Positions 20,604-29,711 of a DNA stretch of 64,000 bases are shown here, piece after piece. The notes beneath the pieces were generated by a model, which did not search any database, was not told where the DNA came from, and saw only the letters and a program-made list of their open reading frames with translations. Where the stretch lies: positions 186,001-250,000 of the forward strand of contig CAVVCU010000004.1 of the NCBI GenBank assembly GCA_963746825.1, given 5' to 3'. Position 1 is the stretch's first letter. The number at the start of each line of letters is the position of its first letter. Position numbers and translations under genes: made by a program. Origin of the DNA: JACVRW01 sp963746825. GTDB lineage: Bacteria > Actinomycetota > Thermoleophilia > Solirubrobacterales > Thermoleophilaceae.

Positions 20604-21367
20604 CCTTCGCGGTGGCCGGTGAGGCCTACGACCGTTTCATGGGCCGCTACTCGCGCGAGCTCGCGCCCCGGTTCATGGAGTTCGCGGGGATCGAGCCAGG
20701 GATGAGCGTCATCGACGTCGGCTGCGGGCCCGGCGCCCTCGCCGAGCGGTTGGCCGAGCGCGTGGGGGCCGACCGCGTGGCCGCCGTGGACCCCTCCGAG
20801 CCCTTCGTCGCCGCCTGCGCACAGCGGGTTCCCGGCGCCGACGTACGCCAGGCCGGCGCCGAGGAGCTGCCGTGGCCCGAAGGCAAGTTCGACGCCGCCC
20901 TCTCTCAGCTCGTCGTCAACTTCCTGCGCGACGCGCCCGCCGGCGCGGCCGAGATGCGCCGCGTGGTCCGGACCGGCGGCGTCGCCGCCGCCTGCACGTG
21001 GGACTACGGCGACGGGATGCAGATGCTGCGCGCGTTCTGGGACGCGGCCAAGGCGCTCGCGCCCGATGCCCCCGACGAGTCGGGAATGCGCTACCGAACC
21101 TCCGAGGAGCTGGCCGAGCTGTGGCGAGGAGCCGGCTTGGCCGAAGTGGAAACGGGCTCCCTCGTGGTCGAGACCACCTACACCGGCTTCGATGACTTCT
21201 GGCAGCCGATCACCTTCGGCATCGGCCCCGCCGGGGCGTACTACAAGAAGCTCGGGCCGGAGCGGCAGGCGGTGCTGCGCGACCAGCTCTTCGAGCGTCT
21301 CGGCTCGCCGGCCGGGCCGTTCACCCTGAGCGCCCGCGCTGGGGCCGTCCGCGGAGTCAACCCGTAG
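20600..21367 (+). CDS. Class I SAM-dependent methyltransferase
   Basis: 255 residues. Motif I is VIDVGCGPGALAERLAERVG (about residues 37-56), the acidic end of strand 2 is AAVDPSEPF, and motif post-I/II is ADVRQAGAEELPWPEGKFDA. The layout (AYDRFMGRYSRELAPRFMEF at the N-terminus) resembles the ubiquinone/menaquinone-like Methyltransf_11 family, methylating small molecules; substrate unknown. Its start overlaps the stop of the reductase gene, so they are an operon. Confidence 0.85.
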   Translation: MTFAVAGEAYDRFMGRYSRELAPRFMEFAGIEPGMSVIDVGCGPGALAERLAERVGADRVAAVDPSEPFVAACAQRVPGADVRQAGAEELPWPEGKFDAALSQLVVNFLRDAPAGAAEMRRVVRTGGVAAACTWDYGDGMQMLRAFWDAAKALAPDAPDESGMRYRTSEELAELWRGAGLAEVETGSLVVETTYTGFDDFWQPITFGIGPAGAYYKKLGPERQAVLRDQLFERLGSPAGPFTLSARAGAVRGVNP

Positions 21368-21375
21368 GGCGTAAC

Positions 21376-23001
21376 TCAGCGCGCCGCGCCGTTGCGCAGC
21401 AGGTTGCCGCGCCCCGTCGGCCACGGCAGGCGCTTGGCGTTCGAGCGCGGCACGCGATACACGTCGATCCCGTGGTCGAAGGTCGTGACCACGATCTCCA
21501 GGCGCCCGTCGCCGTTGAGGTCGCCGATCGAGGGCGCCGCGGGTATCCCGATGCCGTTCCCGTTCTCACCCTGGTTGCGCAGGCGGATGTCGTGGAGGCG
21601 CCGGCCGGAGGCCGAGAGAACGACCAGCCGTCCGGAATCGGGCGCCGAGCCGAAGGTGCCGAACACCAGCTCTGGGGGACCGCCGCGGTTGAGGTCGGCC
21701 ACCACCACCTCTGACGCGAAGGTCTCCGCCACGCCGCGTGCGTAGTCGTAGCGCCACAGCCGCTTGCCGGTCGGCGATATCGCGTACACGTGGCCGTCGG
21801 GAACCGACGCCACGATCTCGCGCCGCCGGTCGCCGCGGAGGTTCACCACGGCCGGGGCCGGGATGCCCTCCGGCGGGTAATAGTCACCGCCGCGGGCCGC
21901 GGGCTTGCCGCTCAGGGGCGGGGTGACGAAGCCCTTGTGCCTGCGCGCCGACCGCTTGCCGCTCCCCTGCGCGCCGTCGAGGACCATGAACGCGTAGGAC
22001 TGCGTCTCGTAGGGCTCGTTCTTCTCCACGTTCGGCACGCCGATCACCTCGTTGCGCCCGTCGCGGTCGAGGTCGGCCACCGACGGCGGCGAGGCGGTCC
22101 ACTGCAGCCACGAGGTCTGCCGGATGTCGGGCCACGGGCCGACGTGGCGGTGGTAGTGGTCGGCCTCGACGCGCGGGCTCAGCCAGCGGATGAACTGGCC
22201 CCAACCGAGCCGGTTGCCCAGGTTGTCGCTGTCGCGGTTCGTGTAGTAACCCGACGCGAGCACCGACGTGCCGTCGTGGTTGAACACGTTGATCTGGTGG
22301 TTGTCGAACGTCACGACGACCTCCATCTGGCGGTCGTTGTCGAGGTTGCCGATCCCGACGTTCTCGCCGTACGCGCCGTAGCCCTGGTTGCCGGCGCCGT
22401 TGAAGCTGGCGTCGCTGCCCGTGTTGTAGCGGGGCCACCCCGGTACCGGCGCGCCCGACGCGTCGAACGCGAACACCTGCGATCCGCTCGACGAGGTGTT
22501 GGTGGTGGTTGCCACCACCTCCACGCGGCCGTCGCGGTCGAGGTCGGCCGCGGCCATGCCGCGCGTCTCGGGACACTGGCCGCCGCTGCACGTGGAGGCC
22601 GGCCAGCCCGGCTTGAGCCGCAGCGCGCCGCCGCTCAGGTTGTAGGCCGCCACCGTCCCCTCGTTGCCGCCCACCACGATCTCCGGCACGCGATCCCCGT
22701 CCATGTCCGCCACCACGCCGGGGGCGTAGACGCGCCCGCTGGTGGCCGTGGCCGCTCCGAGGCGCCGGCCCTCGGCGTCGAAGACGAAGGTCGAGTAGAA
22801 CGGCGCGACGATCTCCAGGCGGCCGTCGCGGTTGAGGTCGACGAGGCCGGGCGAGGAGAACCAGCCCGTCTCGCCGGTGTCGATGTTCCGCACGAACTTC
22901 GGGGCCGCCACCCGCTTTGCGCCGGCGGCGCTATCAACGAGGGTGAGCGAGAGCACCGCGACCAGGGCGGCCACGAGCGCCGGGTGCAAGCGCCGGGGCA
23001 T
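21376..23001 (-). CDS. Secreted FG-GAP/VCBS beta-propeller protein
   Basis: 541 residues, intact. Signal peptide at residues 1-28 (PALVAALVAVLSLTLVDSAA). At least five FG-GAP-type repeats follow with calcium-binding loops: DLNRDGRLEIV, DMDGDRVPEIV, DLDRDGRVEVV, DLDRDGRNEVI, DLNGDGRLEIV (D-x-D/N-x-D-G). This is the integrin alpha-type beta-propeller, usually for ligand binding outside the cell. Cell-surface adhesion or polysaccharide binding is inferred. Confidence 0.85.
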   Translation of the reverse strand: MPRRLHPALVAALVAVLSLTLVDSAAGAKRVAAPKFVRNIDTGETGWFSSPGLVDLNRDGRLEIVAPFYSTFVFDAEGRRLGAATATSGRVYAPGVVADMDGDRVPEIVVGGNEGTVAAYNLSGGALRLKPGWPASTCSGGQCPETRGMAAADLDRDGRVEVVATTTNTSSSGSQVFAFDASGAPVPGWPRYNTGSDASFNGAGNQGYGAYGENVGIGNLDNDRQMEVVVTFDNHQINVFNHDGTSVLASGYYTNRDSDNLGNRLGWGQFIRWLSPRVEADHYHRHVGPWPDIRQTSWLQWTASPPSVADLDRDGRNEVIGVPNVEKNEPYETQSYAFMVLDGAQGSGKRSARRHKGFVTPPLSGKPAARGGDYYPPEGIPAPAVVNLRGDRRREIVASVPDGHVYAISPTGKRLWRYDYARGVAETFASEVVVADLNRGGPPELVFGTFGSAPDSGRLVVLSASGRRLHDIRLRNQGENGNGIGIPAAPSIGDLNGDGRLEIVVTTFDHGIDVYRVPRSNAKRLPWPTGRGNLLRNGAAR

Positions 23002-23060
23002 CCGGCAAAGCTAAAGGCTTCGGCGCCACGGCCCGGACGCAGGGTCCGAAACCGGTCCGG

Positions 23061-24443
23061 TCAGCCGTGGATGAGCCAGCCGTCGGTGGCGCGCGCCGCT
23101 TCCATCACCGTCTCGGCGAAGGCCGGATGGGGATGGATGATCCGCGCCACCTCGGCGAAGCCGCCCTCGAGCTCGCGGGCGTTCACCAGCTCCTGGATCA
23201 GGTCGGCCGCCTTCACCGAGCAGATCGAGGCCCCGAGGATCTCGCCGTACTTCTTGTCGCCCACGATCTTCACCAGGCCGCCGCGGTCGTTGTAGACGGT
23301 CGGCGCTCCCACCGCGCCCATGGGCACCTTGCCCACCACCACGTCGTAGCCGGCTTCGCGGGCCGCCTTCTCGGTCATCCCGAACGAGGCCACCTGCGGG
23401 TGGCAGAAGGTGACCGCGGGGATGAACGTGTAGTCGATCTCGTGGACCTCGTTCCCGGCCGCGTCCTCGACCGCGATGATGCCCTCGTCGGAGGCCTTGT
23501 GGGCCAGGGCCGGCCCGGGAACCATGTCGCCGATCGCCCACACGCCCTCGCGGGACGTGCGCAACCGGCCGTCGACCTTGATCAAGCCGCGCTCGTCGCG
23601 CTCGATTCCGGCCTCCTCCAGACCGAGTCCCTCGACATCGGGCGCCCGGCCGGCGGCGATCACCAGGTAGTCGAAGTCCTCCTTCTCGCCGTTGAAGGAC
23701 ACGGAGACGCCGGAGTCGGAGGCCTCGGCCCCCTCGACGGTGGCTCCGGTCTCGATCCGCACGTTCTGCTTGCGGACCTCGCGCGCGCAGGCCTTGGAGA
23801 TCTCCTCGTCCTCGAGCGGCAGGATCTGGTCCAGGGCCTCGAGCAGCAGCACCTCCGTGCCCAGCCGCCCGAACGCGGAGGCGATCTCGACCCCGGAAGC
23901 GCCCGCGCCGATCACACACAGCCGCTTGGGCTGCTCGTTCAACAGCCACATGCCCGCGGTGTCGAGGATGCGCTCGCCGAACTTCAGGTCGAGCAGCGGC
24001 TTGGCCACCGATCCGCAGGCCAGGATCACCCGGTCGGTCTTGATCTCCGTGCCGTCGAACTGCCCGCCGATCTTCACGTTGGCGTCGTCGGTGACCGAGG
24101 CGAAGCCCTCGATCAGGTCGATCTCGTTCTTCTTCAGGAGCCCGCCCACTCCGCCGGTGAGCGTCTTGACCACCTTGTCGCGGTGCTTGGTCGCGCCCGC
24201 GTAGTCGAAGGAGACGTCGCCGGTGGAGATGCCGAACGAGCCGGCGTGCTCGACCTCGCTCATCACCTCGGCCACGCGCAGGATCGACTTGGCGGGGATG
24301 CAGGCCTCGTTGAGGCAGCGCCCGCCGGTGTTGCCCTTCTCGACCACGGCCGTCTTGAGGCCCAGCTGGGCGGCCCGGATCGCGGCCACGTAGCCGCCCG
24401 GGCCGGACCCGATGACGATGCAGTCGTACTCCTTCTCCGGCAT
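23061..24443 (-). CDS. lpdA: Dihydrolipoamide dehydrogenase (E3)
   Basis: 460 residues, ATG 24443. FAD-binding VIGSGPGGYVAAIRAAQLGL, redox disulfide GGRCLNEACIPAKS (C-x4-C), NAD-binding VIGAGASGVEIASAFGRLGT, second FAD motif VWAIGDMVPGPALAHKASDE, and the C-terminal His-Glu pair in IIHPHPAFAETV. It reoxidises the lipoyl groups of E2 with NAD+; it is the likely E3 partner of the E1/E2 genes 11 kb away in the same window. The Ala in place of Gly in the redox loop (NEAC) is a minor deviation. Confidence 0.95.
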   Translation of the reverse strand: MPEKEYDCIVIGSGPGGYVAAIRAAQLGLKTAVVEKGNTGGRCLNEACIPAKSILRVAEVMSEVEHAGSFGISTGDVSFDYAGATKHRDKVVKTLTGGVGGLLKKNEIDLIEGFASVTDDANVKIGGQFDGTEIKTDRVILACGSVAKPLLDLKFGERILDTAGMWLLNEQPKRLCVIGAGASGVEIASAFGRLGTEVLLLEALDQILPLEDEEISKACAREVRKQNVRIETGATVEGAEASDSGVSVSFNGEKEDFDYLVIAAGRAPDVEGLGLEEAGIERDERGLIKVDGRLRTSREGVWAIGDMVPGPALAHKASDEGIIAVEDAAGNEVHEIDYTFIPAVTFCHPQVASFGMTEKAAREAGYDVVVGKVPMGAVGAPTVYNDRGGLVKIVGDKKYGEILGASICSVKAADLIQELVNARELEGGFAEVARIIHPHPAFAETVMEAARATDGWLIHG

Positions 24444-24466
24444 GGCCGGTGAGCCTAGTACACGCG

Positions 24467-25018
24467 CTAGCGAGCGCTTGGGCGCTCGGGCATCTGGATC
24501 CGGGCCATGGCCTTGACGAGGTACCAGAAGAGCGTCCCGGCCGCGGCGATGATGAGCACGAGCAGGCCAGCCGCCCAGAGACTGTTGGCCGTGACGAGGC
24601 CGAGTGAGGCGAAGATGAGGGTGAGGGCCAAGAGAGTCTGCATCCCCAGCACACCCCAGTAGCGCGCCCTCCACATCCCGTATGCCACGACTACGAGAAT
24701 GAGCGCCGCGACGATGCTGCCGGTGGCGTCGCTACCCGGCGAGAGGGTGTCCTCACTCGAGTTGTAGCCGAACACCAGGGCGACCAGGTTGGCCAGGGCG
24801 AGCACCGCAGCCACGAGCGCGCCTACGGTCACCGCCACCGGCCGTTCGCCGGGACGCAGCGGTTTCAACGCAGCGCGGGCCGCGTCGTCACGGGCGCGCG
24901 AGCGCGCGTAGCCCCGCGCGGGCGGGGGCTCGGCGACCGGCGGCTCGGACAGCTCGACCGGGGCACGCGGGGGCGGGGCTCGGGCCTTCCGCGCTTGCGG
25001 CTCTTGCGCCTGTTTGCC
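24467..25018 (-). CDS. Four-to-five-TM membrane protein, unknown function
   Basis: About 184 residues. The C-terminal two thirds hold four to five hydrophobic segments (VAVTVGALVAAVLALANLVA, SIVAALILVVVAYGMW, LLALTLIFASLGLVTA, AAGLLVLIIAAAGTLFWYLV). A Lys/Arg-rich cytoplasmic start MANRRKSRKRGRPEPRPR is readable from ATG 25018, but one base seems missing near 24970 before the frame continues APVELSEPPVAEPP. The domain resembles small DUF-type membrane proteins of actinobacteria; no function assigned. It is divergent from the glycoside hydrolase starting at 25068. Confidence 0.6.
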   Translation of the reverse strand, partial: GKQAQEPQARKARAPPPRAPVELSEPPVAEPPPARGYARSRARDDAARAALKPLRPGERPVAVTVGALVAAVLALANLVALVFGYNSSEDTLSPGSDATGSIVAALILVVVAYGMWRARYWGVLGMQTLLALTLIFASLGLVTANSLWAAGLLVLIIAAAGTLFWYLVKAMARIQMPERPSAR

Positions 25019-25067
25019 ATCGAAAGGCCAGCGTAGCGGCGCAACTGTGCCTAGGCTGAGGAGTTCT

Positions 25068-26168
25068 ATGTCTCCGGTGTTGCGCCTTTGCGTCCTCCTC
25101 ACGTTGGCCCTAGCGGCCCTCGTCGCCGCTCCCGCGGCGCAGGCCCGCGTGCCCGACGGGTTCTTCGGCGCCATGTGGGACCGCGAGGCCACCAAGGCCC
25201 CCGAGCCCGAGCAGGACGCGCAGTGGGCGCTCATGAAGGAGTCCGGCGTGGAGACGGTGCGCACCGTGTTCTGGTGGTCGAGGTCTCAGCCCGTCGCCGG
25301 CCAGCCCTTCGACTTCGCCGAGACCGACGCCATCATCGCGCGGGCCGCGAAGCACGACATCAAGGTGCTGCCGATCGTCCTGAGCTCCCCCGGTTGGGCG
25401 GCCGAGATACCCGGCCAGTACGGCTCACCGCCCAAGCGCGCGAGCGACTACACCGCCTACCTGCGCGCGCTCGTGCTCCGCTACGGCCCGGCCGGTGCTT
25501 TCTGGGACGAGCACCCGGAGCTGCCCCGGCGCCCTCAGCGCGAGTGGCAGATCTGGAACGAGCCGCACATCGACTTCTACTGGAGCACCAAGGGACGGCG
25601 CAAGAACTCCTGGGCGCCCGGCTACGCGCGCCTGCTCAAGGAGTCCAAGCAGGCCATCGACGCGATCGACCCCGGCGCCACGATCGTGCTCGCCGGCCTG
25701 GCCGACTTCGCCTGGGATCACCTCGACCGCCTCAACCGCTTCAGGATCGCCCGGCACTTCGACGTGGCCGCGCTGAACTTCTTCACCGCGCGCCCCAAGC
25801 TGCTGATCAAGGGCGTGCGGAGGTTCCGGCAGGCACTGCGGCGCGGAAGCGAGGGCCGCAAGCCGCTCTGGGTGACCGAGACCACCTGGCCCGCGGGCAA
25901 GGAGCGGGTACCGCTGCCCGATCCGCTGTGGCAGCGGGCCTGGTACACCACCGACACCGGTATGGCCGGCCGCCTGCGCGGCGCCTACCGCCTGGCCGCC
26001 CGCTTCTCCGGCCGCCTCGGTATCGGGCGGATGTACTGGTACACGTGGTCGTCGGCCTACCGCGACGGTGATCTCTTCGACTACGCCGGGCTCGTCCGCT
26101 ACCGGGGCGGCGACTACGAGCCCCGCCCGGCCCTGGCCGCCTACGCCGCCGCGGCCCGCCGCTTCTAG
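25068..26168 (+). CDS. Exported clan-A (TIM-barrel) glycoside-hydrolase-like protein
   Basis: 366 residues. ATG 25068 is preceded by GAGGAG; an upstream in-frame ATG lacks one. Signal peptide residues 1-27 (LCVLLTLALAALVAAPAAQA). The barrel has the general acid in EWQIWNEPHIDFYW (Glu ~165) and the candidate nucleophile in LWVTETTWP (Glu ~271), as in GH5/GH39-type clan A enzymes. Family and substrate cannot be fixed from the sequence. Its 3' end overlaps the convergent thiE by four bases (CTAG). Confidence 0.8.
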   Translation: MSPVLRLCVLLTLALAALVAAPAAQARVPDGFFGAMWDREATKAPEPEQDAQWALMKESGVETVRTVFWWSRSQPVAGQPFDFAETDAIIARAAKHDIKVLPIVLSSPGWAAEIPGQYGSPPKRASDYTAYLRALVLRYGPAGAFWDEHPELPRRPQREWQIWNEPHIDFYWSTKGRRKNSWAPGYARLLKESKQAIDAIDPGATIVLAGLADFAWDHLDRLNRFRIARHFDVAALNFFTARPKLLIKGVRRFRQALRRGSEGRKPLWVTETTWPAGKERVPLPDPLWQRAWYTTDTGMAGRLRGAYRLAARFSGRLGIGRMYWYTWSSAYRDGDLFDYAGLVRYRGGDYEPRPALAAYAAAARRF

Positions 26169-26794
26169 CCGGGACCCAGCCCGTCGGCGAGGGCCCTTGC
26201 CGCGGCCTCCGGGTCGGCCGCGTCGCGTATGGCTCGCAGCACCACCACGCGCTCGGCTCCTGCCGCCACCACCTGGCCGAGGTTGTCCGCGTCGATGCCC
26301 CCGATGGCAAACCAGGGCCGCCCCGCGCCGCGCCGCGCGGCGTAGCGCACGTACTCGAGTCCGGCGGCCGGCCGCCCCTCCTTGGTCGGCGTCTCCCACA
26401 CCGGGCCGACGCTGAGCTGGTCGGCCTCGGAGCTCAGGGCGGCGTCGAACTGCTCGGGTGAGTGGGTGGAGAGCCCGATCAGCATCCCCGCTCCCACCTG
26501 CTCGCGCACCTCGGCCACCGGCTGGTCGTCCTGGCCCACGTGAACGCCGTCGGCCCGGCACTCCAGGGCGAGGTCGGGCCGGTCGTTGAGCCAGAAGAGC
26601 GCTCCGTGCTCGTCGCAGTGGGCGCGAAAGCGGGCCGCCGCGCGCAGGATCGACTCGTCGCCGGCGTGCTTGTCGCGCAGCTGGACCATGTCGACCCCGC
26701 CCCGCAGGGCCGGGGCGAGCACGTGCTCCGCGCCCGCCTCGACCACGAGGTAGAGCCGAGCTCGCCGCAGGCGCTCGCGCGCGTCGGCGAGCAC
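26165..26794 (-). CDS. thiE: Thiamine-phosphate synthase
   Basis: 209 residues, GTG start at 26794, 5 bases after the stop of the upstream hydrolase gene. Diagnostic segments: VDMVQLRDKHAGDE (diphosphate site), CRADGVHVGQDDQPV, LSVGPVWETPTKEGRPAAGL (HMP-PP/THZ-P site), and WFAIGGIDADNLGQVVAAGA. Joins HMP pyrophosphate and thiazole phosphate to thiamine phosphate. The other thiamine genes (thiO, thiSG) lie about 3 kb away on the other strand, separated by two hydrolase genes. Confidence 0.92.
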   Translation of the reverse strand: MLADARERLRRARLYLVVEAGAEHVLAPALRGGVDMVQLRDKHAGDESILRAAARFRAHCDEHGALFWLNDRPDLALECRADGVHVGQDDQPVAEVREQVGAGMLIGLSTHSPEQFDAALSSEADQLSVGPVWETPTKEGRPAAGLEYVRYAARRGAGRPWFAIGGIDADNLGQVVAAGAERVVVLRAIRDAADPEAAARALADGLGPG

Positions 26795-26799
26795 CGGCC

Positions 26800-28026
26800 C
26801 TAGCCCCCGATCGTCGGCTCCGGCGGCGCCAGCGGCAGCGAGAACGCCGATCCCGGCCGCTTGACGCGGCTGCGATTGCCGCGGAACCAGCGCTGCAGCC
26901 CCTTGTACTGCGGCAGCCGCTTGCCCGACAGCTTCACGATTCCGGTGTTGAACGTCGAGTCCGCGTTGCCCGGCAGCGTGGTGAGCAGGTAGTGCAGCTG
27001 GCTCTTGACGCGACTGTTTCGCAGCGCGATCGAGTAGGCCTGCTGCAGATAGCGCGTGGCCGTGCGTGCGGGCAGGGCCCGCTTGCCCGAGGCGAAGTAG
27101 CCGTACTCGGTCAGGTAGAGCGGCATCCGGCCGCCGCCCGTCTTGCGCAGCACGCCGGCTCGCGAGAGGCGGTCGAGCGCCCTGGTCAGCCGGGGCAGCG
27201 TTCCGATGGTCACGTTGTCGTCGCCCGGATACTGGTAGGCCGGCGCGTGGTTGAAGTCGTACGGGTGATGGGCGTACCCGTCGGCCTTGAGCTTGGGGCA
27301 GGACTTCGCGCGCCGGTAGCTCTTGTTCACGCAGGTAACGGCGCGCAAGAAGGCCAGCGGCGAGGTCGACAGGCCGGGCCGCCCGTAGGGGCTCGTCTCC
27401 CCGATCAGGACCTTGGCGCGGGAGTCGGCGGCCTTGATGGCCGAATAGGCGCGGGTGTAGAGGCCGCGGTAGATCGCCGGAGCGGCCTTAAGCGGGCCGA
27501 GCCAGGTCTTCCAGTTGGGCTCGTTCCACACGCTGTAGCGATCGACGCGCCCGGCGAAGTGCTGGGCCACCACCTGGCTCCACTTGCCGAACTCCGAGAC
27601 GTTCGGCTTGTACCAGGCCTTGCTCGTGGTCGCCCGGCGGGCGTTCGCCCAGCGGGGGGCGGGACCGGTCAGCGAGAAATGGATGCGGATCCCGTGCTCG
27701 GCGGCGTTGTCGATCAGCTCGTCCACCTGGGCGAACTGGTAGTTGATCGTCTGCGGCTTGTTGCGCGCCGTGTACTGGTTGGGCGGCATGGTGTAGGCCC
27801 AGAGGAGGTTCACGCGGATGCGCGTGACCCCGAGCGCGCGGGCGTACTCGAAGGCCTTGTCGCCTCCCCAGCCCTTGCGGCCCTGCACGAAGAGCGCGTC
27901 GTCTTGGATGGCGAGCTCCATGCCGCGGGCGGCTTTGGCTTCGCCGGGCGCGGTCAGGCCGCCCGCGACGATCGCGGCGGCGGCGGCCAGGGCGGCAAGC
28001 AGTACTCGAGGGGCTAGGTGCCTCAC
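26800..28026 (-). CDS. Exported clan-A glycoside-hydrolase-like protein
   Basis: 408 residues from GTG 28026, chosen because AAGGAGAA lies 8-9 bases upstream and the signal peptide (HLAPRVLLAALAAAAAIVAG) begins there; an upstream in-frame GTG at 28080 would add a Pro-rich start. TIM-barrel hallmarks: VTRIRVNLLWAY, general acid in YSVWNEPNWKTWLG (Glu ~169), and MPLYLTEYGYFASG (second Glu). Closely similar in plan to the next gene, suggesting a duplication. Four bases separate it from thiE. Confidence 0.8.
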   Translation of the reverse strand: MRHLAPRVLLAALAAAAAIVAGGLTAPGEAKAARGMELAIQDDALFVQGRKGWGGDKAFEYARALGVTRIRVNLLWAYTMPPNQYTARNKPQTINYQFAQVDELIDNAAEHGIRIHFSLTGPAPRWANARRATTSKAWYKPNVSEFGKWSQVVAQHFAGRVDRYSVWNEPNWKTWLGPLKAAPAIYRGLYTRAYSAIKAADSRAKVLIGETSPYGRPGLSTSPLAFLRAVTCVNKSYRRAKSCPKLKADGYAHHPYDFNHAPAYQYPGDDNVTIGTLPRLTRALDRLSRAGVLRKTGGGRMPLYLTEYGYFASGKRALPARTATRYLQQAYSIALRNSRVKSQLHYLLTTLPGNADSTFNTGIVKLSGKRLPQYKGLQRWFRGNRSRVKRPGSAFSLPLAPPEPTIGG

Positions 28027-28084
28027 AGGGCGGATTCTCCTTGGTGCGGGTGGGTGCGGGTTCGGGTGGGTCTTGGTCACGGGG

Positions 28085-29452
28085 CTAGCGGGCCACCGGC
28101 GACTTGATTCGCCGCTGGCCGCCGAGGGTTACGCGGAACTTGTTGCGCGAGGCGCCCGACAGGCGGAAGATCCGCCGGAAGTAGCCGGCTGAGTTCACGG
28201 GCACCGAGCCCAGCGAACGGTAGCTGGCGCCGGGCGCCTTGGACTCGATCTGGGCGACATCTCCCGCCGCGCCTCGCCCTCCGCCGAACACCTCCACGGC
28301 GTTCGCGCCGAGCGAGCGCACGAACACCGGGAGCCTGAAGGCGGAGTACACGCCGCGCTTGGGATCGCCGTCGGCGAAGCGCAGTCCGGACTGCCAGAAG
28401 TCGTCGTCGCGCAGCTGGTACTGCGAGTAGCTGGCCACGCGCGAGTTGCGGAACGCGATCCACTCGCTGAGGTCCATCAGCGCCGGGGCGCGGCGGATCG
28501 GCGTGGCGTTGCGATCGGGCGGGCGGGTCTGGTAGCCGAACTCGGTGATCCAGATCGGCAGGCGCCGCGGGAGCTTGCCCCGGCGAGCGAGGGCGTCGAG
28601 CGTCCGGCGCACGCTCGCCAGCTGTCCGATGGCCGCGTCGTCGGTGCCTTCCTGCACGTCGGGCCCCGCGGCCAGCGTGTACGGGTGGTAGGCCAGGCCC
28701 GAGGTGGGGATGCGCCCCACCCTGCGGCAGCCGCGCCTGCGCGCCGCCTTGCCGCGGTACTGGCGGTAGTTGCGGTCGAGGCAGACCATCTCGCGCAGGA
28801 ACTCGAGTGGGCGCACCTTGCGCGAGTCGCCGCCACCGCGCGGCATCAGCTCGCCGAAGAGGATGGTGTCGCCGCCGTGGCCGGCGGTCTCGAGGCCGCG
28901 GTGGCCGGCGAGGTAGAGGCCGCGGTAGATCCCCGGCGACACGGGCACGCCCTTCACGCGCTGCGGGCTGAGCCAGGAGTACAGATTGGCCTCGTTCCAG
29001 ATCGACCAGATGTCCACGCCGGGAAAGCGCAGCCCCGCCGCCTCGGCGAAGGCGCGGAACTCCTTGGCGTTGGGGCGGTAGGTGCCACGGCGCCCCTTGC
29101 GCTTGGTGGCCCAGTCGGGGGCCCGGCCGCCCAGGCTGAAGTAGGGCCGCATCCCGCGGCTGCGGATGGCCTGCTCGATGGAGTCGTAGAAGCCCCAGGC
29201 GTAGCCGGCCGGGTCGGCGCCGTTGAAGCCGGCGGGCTTGCGCCTGCCGCTCGGGGCCACCCCGTCCCAGTAGACGTTGACCTTCACGATGTCGGCGCCG
29301 AGCGCGTCGAACTCGTCGAGCGTGGCGGCCGGCGCGCTGTGCAGCAGCGAATCGTCCTGCATCACCAGAACCTGGCGGCTGGAGGCCTCGGCCGCGGGCG
29401 CGGCACAGGCCGCAGCGACGAGCATGGCGATTGTGATCGTCAGTCGTTTCAT
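28085..29452 (-). CDS. Exported clan-A glycoside-hydrolase-like protein with C-terminal beta domain
   Basis: 455 residues from ATG 29452 (MKRLTITIAMLVAAACAAPA, signal peptide). Barrel motifs: DIVKVNVYWDGVAP, general acid in DIWSIWNEANLYSWL (Glu ~154), second Glu in LPIWITEFGYQTRPPD. The last ~90 residues (VEVFGGGRGAAGDVAQIESK ... YFRRIFRLSGASRNKFRVT) form an extra beta-rich domain absent from the neighbouring paralogue. Same strand as the 26800-28026 gene, 58 bases apart, so probably co-expressed. Confidence 0.8.
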   Translation of the reverse strand: MKRLTITIAMLVAAACAAPAAEASSRQVLVMQDDSLLHSAPAATLDEFDALGADIVKVNVYWDGVAPSGRRKPAGFNGADPAGYAWGFYDSIEQAIRSRGMRPYFSLGGRAPDWATKRKGRRGTYRPNAKEFRAFAEAAGLRFPGVDIWSIWNEANLYSWLSPQRVKGVPVSPGIYRGLYLAGHRGLETAGHGGDTILFGELMPRGGGDSRKVRPLEFLREMVCLDRNYRQYRGKAARRRGCRRVGRIPTSGLAYHPYTLAAGPDVQEGTDDAAIGQLASVRRTLDALARRGKLPRRLPIWITEFGYQTRPPDRNATPIRRAPALMDLSEWIAFRNSRVASYSQYQLRDDDFWQSGLRFADGDPKRGVYSAFRLPVFVRSLGANAVEVFGGGRGAAGDVAQIESKAPGASYRSLGSVPVNSAGYFRRIFRLSGASRNKFRVTLGGQRRIKSPVAR

Positions 29453-29611
29453 GGCGTAAGCGAGGGAGCGGCGATCGGGTGAGGCGCGCTCCGGATTCCC
29501 TCTCATCAGAACAGCACACGCCCGGAGAGTTGCGGTGCCGCCGCACCCAATGGTTACCAGATCAACCGGGCACCGGCGCCGCAAAGCGGCGTGGCGGCGA
29601 TACCATTGGAC
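29453..29611. other. Divergent promoter region upstream of the TPP riboswitch
   Basis: About 160 bases between the exported hydrolase start (minus strand) and the riboswitch (plus strand). It must hold promoters for both directions. No conserved protein-coding frame was identified; the N-terminal extensions of overlapping open frames here lack ribosome binding sites. Confidence 0.35.
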
Positions 29612-29702
29612 CCCCAACGGGAGCTCGGATCGACCGGGCTGAGAGGGCGGCTGCGGCGCCGCCGACCGTCGAACCTGACCCGGGTAATGCCGGCGAAGGA
29701 AG
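29612..29702 (+). promoter_or_regulatory. TPP (THI-box) riboswitch
   Basis: Contains the diagnostic blocks in order: ACGGGAGC near 29617, CTGAGAG (29639-29645), a GC hairpin GGCGGC...GCCGCC, then ACCGTCGAACCTGACCCGGG (29665-29684) and TAATGCCGGCGAAGGAAG, ending just before thiO. These match the thi-box aptamer consensus (GAACCTGA, GGGTAAT, GCGAAGGAA). The 3' end contains the thiO Shine-Dalgarno AAGGAAGG, so ligand binding probably hides the ribosome binding site. Confidence 0.93.
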
Positions 29703-29711
29703 GTGATTGAT

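Noticed and set aside
21790..23295. 501-residue open frame antisense to the FG-GAP protein
   Set aside because: Mirrors codon bias of the real gene; no recognisable domain or ribosome binding site.
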